Source: Tragulus kanchil (taxonomy: Eukaryota > Chordata > Mammalia > Artiodactyla > Tragulidae). Taken from it: a stretch of DNA of 64,000 bases. Made by a program: the position numbers and the translations under genes. The stretch's first letter is position 1. Each line of letters starts with the position of its first letter. The stretch lies in NCBI GenBank assembly GCA_022376925.1, contig JAIOJX010000031.1, forward strand, positions 140,882,854-140,946,853, given 5' to 3'. Below the pieces are notes generated by a model. The model was not told the origin of the DNA, did not search any database, and worked only from the letters and a program-made list of their open reading frames with translations. Shown piece after piece: positions 57,963 through 64,000 of the stretch.

Positions 57963-57978
57963 CAGCGCCATCTCCTGG
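57963..57978 (-). promoter_or_regulatory. Candidate CTCF motif
   Basis: CAGCGCCATCTCCTGG on plus. Its complement CCAGGAGATGGCGCTG matches 14 of 15 positions of the CTCF core CCASYAGRKGGCRSY. Repeated at 59080-59095. Binding is unproven. Confidence 0.35.
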
Positions 57979-58079
57979 CTATTTTAAAAATTGCGTAATA
58001 AAAATTGCGTCATAGATCCTTGCCAGGTCTGGCCTATTTCCAGAAAGGACTGATGGAAAGGGGAAAAGAAACACTTTTA

Positions 58080-58610
58080 CAACCTGCAGCACCATAAAAA
58101 TTATCAGGAAGCCTATGAAATATGTTCATACTCACTATAAACTAGGAAGCACACATTAAACCATGGATACCATTCCTCACTATCCCGTCAAAAATTGTTT
58201 TAAAATGCTAATATCCAGGGTCGTGGAAGTTTCAGGGAAATGGACATCTCTCATTCACACTCAGCTGCTGGAGGACGGGGCTAGCACAGGCTCTCTGGAG
58301 AGAGAGGAATTAATGTTATGAAAGCCAGGAACAGTCTTTCTGATTCAGAAATACCACTGCTACTTTAAGAGAGCACAAACATAAAAAAGACATGGGATCA
58401 AGGCTTTTGGCTGCTATGAAGCCTGTGTTCAGGGAAACTTGGAACCTCACAAAATGGTTAAAATAGCAGTGGCACCTACATTAGAAATCAGTGTCGTTAG
58501 AAATAGCCTGGAAGACTATCACACATTCTAGGAAGATGCTCATGATATACAGGTAAACTTTAATCGCTCTAACAATACTTTCTCACACTAAGTGTGGATC
58601 GTGAGTGTGG
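58080..58610 (+). mobile_element. LINE-1 (old) 3' fragment
   Basis: ACCATGGATACCATTCCTCA, AGTTTCAGGGAAATGGACAT and GGAAGATGCTCATGATATAC follow the order of old L1 3' regions. Repeated at 59197-59727. Confidence 0.5.
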
Positions 58611-58624
58611 GGATGTGTGAGCGT

Positions 58625-58790
58625 GTGCTCATTTGTTCAGGTATGTTTGATTCTTTACGATTCCTCTGTCCATGGGATTCTCCAGGCAAGAAGACTGGAG
58701 TGGGTGGCCATTTCCTGATCCAGGGACTCTTCCCGACCCAGGGATCGAACTCGGGTCCCCTCGTCTCCTGGCAGACTATTCTTGACCACT
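58625..58790 (-). mobile_element. Bov-tA SINE, cut by the D18 seam
   Basis: CCATGGGATTCTCCAGGCAA, CTTCCCGACCCAGGGATCGA. The complete copy is at 59742-59932. Confidence 0.85.
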
Positions 58791-59741
58791 GCCCAGGTAC
58801 CTGCCGAGGAGGAAGGAGCCGAGAAGTGAGGTCCTGAACCCTAAGTAGGGGTTGCCTGGGTACCCTAAACAACAAGGGAGCCAGGAAGGGGCCGTTAAGA
58901 GGCAGCAAAGCCTCAGCGCTTTCCCAGCAAAGTTCATTCTTTTTCAACATTATTTCAACTCTCTTCTGACGGTTTTCAAAGTCTTGGTTTTCCCTTTTGA
59001 GAGAAACTCTTAATTTCCCTCTTGCTTAAATGCCCTTTCTCCGGGGCGGCCTGCCAAGCTTTCGGAGCCGCCGGTGCGGCAGCGCCATCTCCTGGCTATT
59101 TTAAAAATTGCGTAATAAAAATTGCGTCATAGATCCTTGCCAGGTCTGGCCTATTTCCAGAAAGGACTGATGGAAAGGGGAAAAGAAACACTTTTACAAC
59201 CTGCAGCACCATAAAAATTATCAGGAAGCCTATGAAATATGTTCATACTCACTATAAACTAGGAAGCACACATTAAACCATGGATACCATTCCTCACTAT
59301 CCCGTCAAAAATTGTTTTAAAATGCTAATATCCAGGGTCGTGGAAGTTTCAGGGAAATGGACATCTCTCATTCACACTCAGCTGCTGGAGGACGGGGCTA
59401 GCACAGGCTCTCTGGAGAGAGAGGAATTAATGTTATGAAAGCCAGGAACAGTCTTTCTGATTCAGAAATACCACTGCTACTTTAAGAGAGCACAAACATA
59501 AAAAAGACATGGGATCAAGGCTTTTGGCTGCTATGAAGCCTGTGTTCAGGGAAACTTGGAACCTCACAAAATGGTTAAAATAGCAGTGGCACCTACATTA
59601 GAAATCAGTGTCGTTAGAAATAGCCTGGAAGACTATCACACATTCTAGGAAGATGCTCATGATATACAGGTAAACTTTAATCGCTCTAACAATACTTTCT
59701 CACACTAAGTGTGGATCGTGAGTGTGGGGATGTGTGAGCGT

Positions 59742-59932
59742 GTGCTCATTTGTTCAGGTATGTTTGATTCTTTACGATTCCTCTGTCCATGGGATTCTCC
59801 AGGCAAGAAGACTGGAGTGGGTGGCCATTTCCTGATCCAGGGACTCTTCCCGACCCAGGGATCGAACTCGGGTCCCCTGCGTCTCCTGCGCTGGCAGACT
59901 ATTCTTGACCACTGAGCCACCAGAGAAGCCAC
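59742..59932 (-). mobile_element. Bov-tA SINE, complete copy
   Basis: Same element, ending GACCACTGAGCCACCAGAGA, complement of the tRNA-like head. Confidence 0.88.
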
Positions 59933-60894
59933 GATGGATACTTCTGCCTAAAAATGCATGGCATGGGCACCCAGGGTGAACTCGAATGCAAACTGTGGAT
60001 TCAGAGGGACAAGGTTGTGTCGCTCTAGGCTCATCATTTGCAACAAATAGAGCAGTCTGGTGGGGGATGTGGATTGTGGGGTGTGGCTGCCTGTGGGTGG
60101 GCAGGGAGATACGGGAAATCTCCCTACCTTTCACTCAGTCTTGCTGTGGAACCTAAAACTGCTCTAAAAAAGTAGTCTGTTTAAACGGCAGATTACAAAA
60201 CAGTGGGCGGAGGCGGATTTCTGGTGAAGGCCGGGGGAGGTCACTGCGGTCTGCCCTGCCTGTTCGCTGTGGTCAGGAAAGGACGCGTGGTGAGTGTTTC
60301 CCGCACCGTCTCCAACCAGGACTTCCCAGGAGCCCTGCGGGGGCTAGAAGGAGCCGCTGAGCGCGGTGCCGGTACAGACAGCTTGTCACCAAGGAGCGCT
60401 CCTCGAGAGAGAAGGCCAAGCTGAGGCAAGAGGCTCTTAGAGAGAAAGGGAAAGTGAGAAAGACACCAGACGGGGATGGCAAGGTTTACGTGTGGGACTC
60501 CAGCTTGGCTTGAAGCGAAGCTGTCCCTGGGCTTTTTAAATTTTCCTTTGTCAGATTACCCTGGGCTTCTGTCACTGGTAAAGCCACAGGGTCTGTGTGC
60601 CCCAAACACAAGCGTCCAGCTCATTGATGAACTTCCCCAGTGACTGGAGAAGGGCCATGGCACGCATGGCCTTGCCAGGCAGCGTTCGTCAGCACCTGGA
60701 ATCCTTCCTCTCTGAGGGCGCAGCCAGGCGACAGCCAGGGGAAGAGATGTCCTGGGGTTGCCTGCCGCTTTCTTGGGCCCAGGCCTGGGCACAGAGAAGG
60801 TGCCCTGCCACAGGGCTGTGCTTCTGCCTTCCCTCCACTTAAGCTTCTCCCCTCCCTACCCTGCCCCGGCCGCCTCCTCAGCCTCCTCTGTGTG
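59933..60894. other. Intergenic, unique, with one unexplained charged open frame
   Basis: No known gene recognised. See 60361-60513. Confidence 0.4.
60361..60513 (+). pseudogene. Unidentified 50-codon open frame, possible pseudogene or exon fragment
   Basis: Stop-to-stop frame with no ATG. From 60379 it reads like a real protein end: QLVTKERSSREKAKLRQEAL then REKGKVRKTPDGDGKVYVWD and SSLA before TGA. It is highly charged and probably helical, then DGDG and an aromatic end. I do not recognise the family. It could be a processed-pseudogene remnant, a 3' coding exon, or chance in GC-rich DNA. No splice or poly(A) evidence decides. Confidence 0.3.
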
Positions 60895-61104
60895 CTGTGC
60901 GTAGTCGTTCAGCCTCGTCTGATTCCTTGTGACCTTGGGGACTGCAGCCCACCAGGCTCCTCTGTCCATGGGGATTCCCCAGGCAAGAGTACTGGAGTGA
61001 GTTGCCATGCCTTCCTCCAGGGGGATCTTCCCAACCCAGGGATCAAACCCAGGTCTCCCACACTGCAAGCGGATTCTTTACCAGCTGAGCCACCAGGGAA
61101 GCCC
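60895..61104 (-). mobile_element. Bov-tA SINE
   Basis: Complement of the full Bov-tA: GACTGCAGCCCACCAGGCTC, CCAGGCAAGAGTACTGGAGT and CCAGCTGAGCCACCAGGGAA. Confidence 0.9.
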
Positions 61105-61224
61105 AAGATTACTGAAGTGGGTAGCCTATCCCTTCTCGAGGGGATCTTCCCAACCCGGGAGCCAAACCAGGGTCTCCTGCATGGCAGGCAGGTTCTTTAC
61201 CAGCTGAGCTACCAGGGAGGCCCC
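61105..61224 (-). mobile_element. Second Bov-tA unit, head-to-tail with the first
   Basis: CCTATCCCTTCTCGAGGGGA through CCAGCTGAGCTACCAGGGAG, a shortened unit abutting the one at 60895-61104. It forms a tandem Bov-tA dimer as seen in some Bov-tA subfamilies. Repeated at 62192-62311. Confidence 0.85.
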
Positions 61225-61227
61225 AGC

Positions 61228-61470
61228 CTCCCTGCTGGCTCCTTTAAACGCCTCCTCTGCCGAGATGCCCTCCCTGATCATCTGGGGGAGACAATTCTGT
61301 CCCAGCTTCACTTGGCTCTGTGAGCACCTCCCTTCTAATGTATCAGCTCCGTGTGGGCAGGGACCTGATCTGTCCGATCCACCGCTGTGTCCCCAGCTCT
61401 CCGCAGGGTCTGGCATAGAGTAGGAGTATCATCCACCGTTGTTTCCTGAGAGATGAGAACGTGCACGGAC
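61228..61470 (+). mobile_element. LINE-2 3' end
   Basis: GAGATGCCCTCCCTGATCAT, GTGTGGGCAGGGACCTGATC, CTGTGTCCCCAGCTCTCCGC and GGTCTGGCATAGAGTAGGAG are L2 terminus text. Repeated at 62315-62557. Confidence 0.7.
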
Positions 61471-62047
61471 AGACGGGGCAGGCCAAGGAGGGGCCCTAAT
61501 TGACAGGCTGGGTGGGTGGGGCTTGTGCAGGGCCTCTGGTCGGGAGGGTCACTGGCTCCTACCAGGGGACACAGTGACACCAAATAGAGGCCACACTACA
61601 GGCTCTGGCTTTGAGTGAATCAGAACTCTGTCTCCGTTTGGGCGATCTCACCTGATGTCAGGCTGTGACACCCGGCACTGGAGCCAGGGTACCACCTCCC
61701 AGTTGCGGGCAGGACTCTCAAGCCAGGATGGGGATGCGGATACCAAAAGCCCCACACCAGGCTCGTGGTTGAGGACGCTGGACAGCAGGCAGGGCTGACG
61801 TGAGGCATGGGGAGGCGATGGGGACCAGGGTCACGGGAACAAGGCCCCAACCGGACTGAGACGATGCACGGAGAACATCGGATGATCCAGTCACGGTCAG
61901 AAGCTTATTTCCCTTTGCAGTCGTTTCCATGCCTTCTGAGTACATCCAAGAGCCGTCTCAATGTGGTGAGAACAGGTCTCTAAGGCTTGTCTCTGTCTTT
62001 TCCAGTTACGCGGTCGTAAATAGCTTATTGGGGATCAAACCCAGGTC

Positions 62048-62311
62048 CTCTGTCCATGGGGATTCCCCAGGCAAGAGTACTGGAGTGAGTTGCCATGCCT
62101 TCCTCCAGGGTATCTTCTCAACCCAGGGATCAAACCCATGTCTCCCACATTACAGGTCAATTCTTTACCAGCTGAGCCACCAGGGAAGCCCAAGATTACT
62201 GAAGTGGGTAGCCTATCCCTTCTCGAGGGGATCTTCCCAACCCGGGAGCCAAACCAGGGTCTCCTGCATGGCAGGCAGGTTCTTTACCAGCTGAGCTACC
62301 AGGGAGGCCCC
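62048..62311 (-). mobile_element. Bov-tA dimer, D19 second copy
   Basis: Second copy of 60961-61224, starting inside the first unit at CTCTGTCCATGGGG. Confidence 0.85.
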
Positions 62312-63087
62312 AGCCTCCCTGCTGGCTCCTTTAAACGCCTCCTCTGCCGAGATGCCCTCCCTGATCATCTGGGGGAGACAATTCTGTCCCAGCTTCACTT
62401 GGCTCTGTGAGCACCTCCCTTCTAATGTATCAGCTCCGTGTGGGCAGGGACCTGATCTGTCCGATCCACCGCTGTGTCCCCAGCTCTCCGCAGGGTCTGG
62501 CATAGAGTAGGAGTATCATCCACCGTTGTTTCCTGAGAGATGAGAACGTGCACGGACAGACGGGGCAGGCCAAGGAGGGGCCCTAATTGACAGGCTGGGT
62601 GGGTGGGGCTTGTGCAGGGCCTCTGGTCGGGAGGGTCACTGGCTCCTACCAGGGGACACAGTGACACCAAATAGAGGCCACACTACAGGCTCTGGCTTTG
62701 AGTGAATCAGAACTCTGTCTCCGTTTGGGCGATCTCACCTGATGTCAGGCTGTGACACCCGGCACTGGAGCCAGGGTACCACCTCCCAGTTGCGGGCAGG
62801 ACTCTCAAGCCAGGATGGGGATGCGGATACCAAAAGCCCCACACCAGGCTCGTGGTTGAGGACGCTGGACAGCAGGCAGGGCTGACGTGAGGCATGGGGA
62901 GGCGATGGGGACCAGGGTCACGGGAACAAGGCCCCAACCGGACTGAGACGATGCACGGAGAACATCGGATGATCCAGTCACGCGGTCAGAAGCTTATTTC
63001 CCTTTGCAGTCGTTTCCATGCCTTCTGAGTACATCCAAGAGCCGTCTCAATGTGGTGAGAACAGGTCTCTAAGGCTTGTCTCTGTCT

Positions 63088-64000
63088 CTTTGTTACCAGA
63101 GGACGTTAGCGGATTCAGACCCAAGGTCTGTCTCAGACCAAGGCCGCAGAGGCGTAAGAAGCATGAGCAGTTTCTTTGTGTTTATTTTGATAGCTAGAAT
63201 CATTAGAGCAAGTGATTCTAATTCTCCACGGAGGGTCGTAATAGGAAGTTTCTTTTTCAAATACATTTATGTAAGTAAGAAGAGACTGCTAGAAGGAAAC
63301 TGGCTGGTGGACGCTAGAGCAGAGGGTAGCGCTGTTGGGCCCCAAGGAGGATTCTGGGAAGGCAGCCACAGGAGGACAGGATGCTCTGGAGGAGCCCGCA
63401 GAGTCTGGCTGGGGACAGGAGCGACCTCTGCCCCCAGCAGGTGGAACTGGGAGAAACCACCACGGAGCTAAGGGCATGCAGGCCATAAGGCCGGTGCCCC
63501 CCGAAGAGAACCTCCGGCTGGCAGGCTCCAGCCGCCCCAGCTCCAGCCTCAGTACTGACCCTGTGCCCCCATGTCCGGCTAGGTGACTCCCGGCGGCCTC
63601 TTGGAATCCCAACCTGGGATTATTCTCTGCCCTGCCTGCCAGACCACATCGCTTTGACGGAGACCCCACAAGCCCAGACTTGGAGCCACCCCCGTCTCAG
63701 GGTGCGACCTGGAGCGAGCGGGCATCGTTGAACCAGCAGTAAGCAGGGAAGCCCTCGACACACAGTCGGGCTCAGAACGTGCCGGGAGTCACCGTCCCCA
63801 TCCTGGCTTGAGAGTAAGAAACCCACCAGAATCCCAGGCACAGGGGCTCACAAGGATGATGAATCTGGTCCATAGGAGACCAGAGGGCTCTGTGGCAGGG
63901 GCAGCGGGAGGGAGAGGCTGCTGTGAACGGCTCTAGGGCGAAGTGCTCCGAATAGGTTGCCGAGTGTGGGAGCGATTGGCATGGGACTTCCACCAAGAGC
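63088..64000. other. Intergenic, unique, to the window end
   Basis: No gene recognised; open frames on both strands in 63289-63996 are GC-rich and lack known similarity. An ISRE-like motif is at 63247-63260. Confidence 0.4.
63247..63260 (-). promoter_or_regulatory. ISRE/IRF-like motif
   Basis: The minus strand reads TTGAAAAAGAAACT, fitting the interferon-response consensus GAAANNGAAACT. Function is unproven. Confidence 0.35.

Larger units (their letters stand above)
57685..59917. repeat. Tandem duplication D18, displacement 1,117 bp
   Basis: 57685-58790 is repeated at 58808-59917. The second copy starts six bases short (GGAGCCGAAGCCGAGAAG against GGAGCCGAGAAG). The first copy loses bases at its end inside the Bov-tA (CCCTCGTCTCCTGGCAG against CCCTGCGTCTCCTGCGCTGG). 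Confidence 0.96.
60961..63087. repeat. Tandem duplication D19, displacement 1,087-1,088 bp
   Basis: 60961-61999 is repeated at 62049-63087. The seam 62000-62048 ends in text similar to the flank of the first copy with bases missing. Confidence 0.95.

Noticed and set aside
1895..63087. A genuine new kind of regularly sized tandem amplification
   Set aside because: Degraded seams, homopolymer-type differences and chained overlaps fit unmerged assembly pieces better; kept as a finding pending read evidence.

Overview
The window is mammalian nuclear DNA from a bovid-type ruminant. It carries Bov-tA/Bov-A SINEs, BovB (RTE) LINE fragments and ruminant tRNA-derived (CHR-type) SINEs, mixed with older mammalian MIR, L1, L2, MER5A and MaLR remnants. 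None of the open frames outside the one recognised gene looks protein-coding.

The only gene I can identify is NKD1 (naked cuticle homolog 1), on the + strand. The window opens inside an NKD1 intron and holds its last four coding exons: 6346-6493, 6955-7039, 8169-8296 (repeated at 9307-9434) and 10246-10841. They end in the histidine-rich C-terminus and a TAG stop, followed by an A/T-rich 3' UTR. All splice sites are canonical and the phases fit. From about 11.3 kb to the end the sequence is intergenic: old repeats, nested ruminant retroposons, two LTRs, a 50-bp minisatellite beside one LTR, and a few stretches with regulatory-looking motifs. SNX20 and NOD2, which I recall lying downstream of NKD1 in mammals, are not recognisable here.

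The dominant feature is structural. I count 19 head-to-tail direct duplications, each displaced by about 1.04-1.17 kb (mean near 1.12 kb), scattered from 1.9 to 63.1 kb. Together they add about 21 kb. They ignore content: exon, intron, SINE, LINE, LTR and unique DNA are all included. Three pairs overlap neighbours, giving three-copy zones. Differences between copies are mostly homopolymer, microsatellite and small indels, and at many seams one copy fades into a deletion-rich version of the other copy's flank. The most economical reading is that overlapping pieces of a long-read assembly were placed side by side without merging, so the true locus is probably about 43 kb. A biological origin cannot be excluded by eye, but I know of no mechanism that would produce it.

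Layout: 1-6.3 kb, NKD1 intron with L1 carrying nested SINEs (duplications D1, D2). 6.3-11.3 kb, NKD1 exons and UTR (D3). 11.3-21.3 kb, intergenic with MIR, Bov-tA and a solo LTR inside a SINE (D4-D7). 21.3-40.1 kb, MIR, BovB, CHR SINE and L2 remnants (D8-D13). 40.1-43 kb, an A/T-rich conserved-element candidate with a perfect hairpin, an LTR and a minisatellite. 43-48.6 kb, MER5A, CHR SINE and a BovB reverse-transcriptase fragment (D14, D15). 48.6-64 kb, MaLR, MIR, L1, Bov-tA and L2 remnants (D16-D19). I found no previously undescribed gene system.
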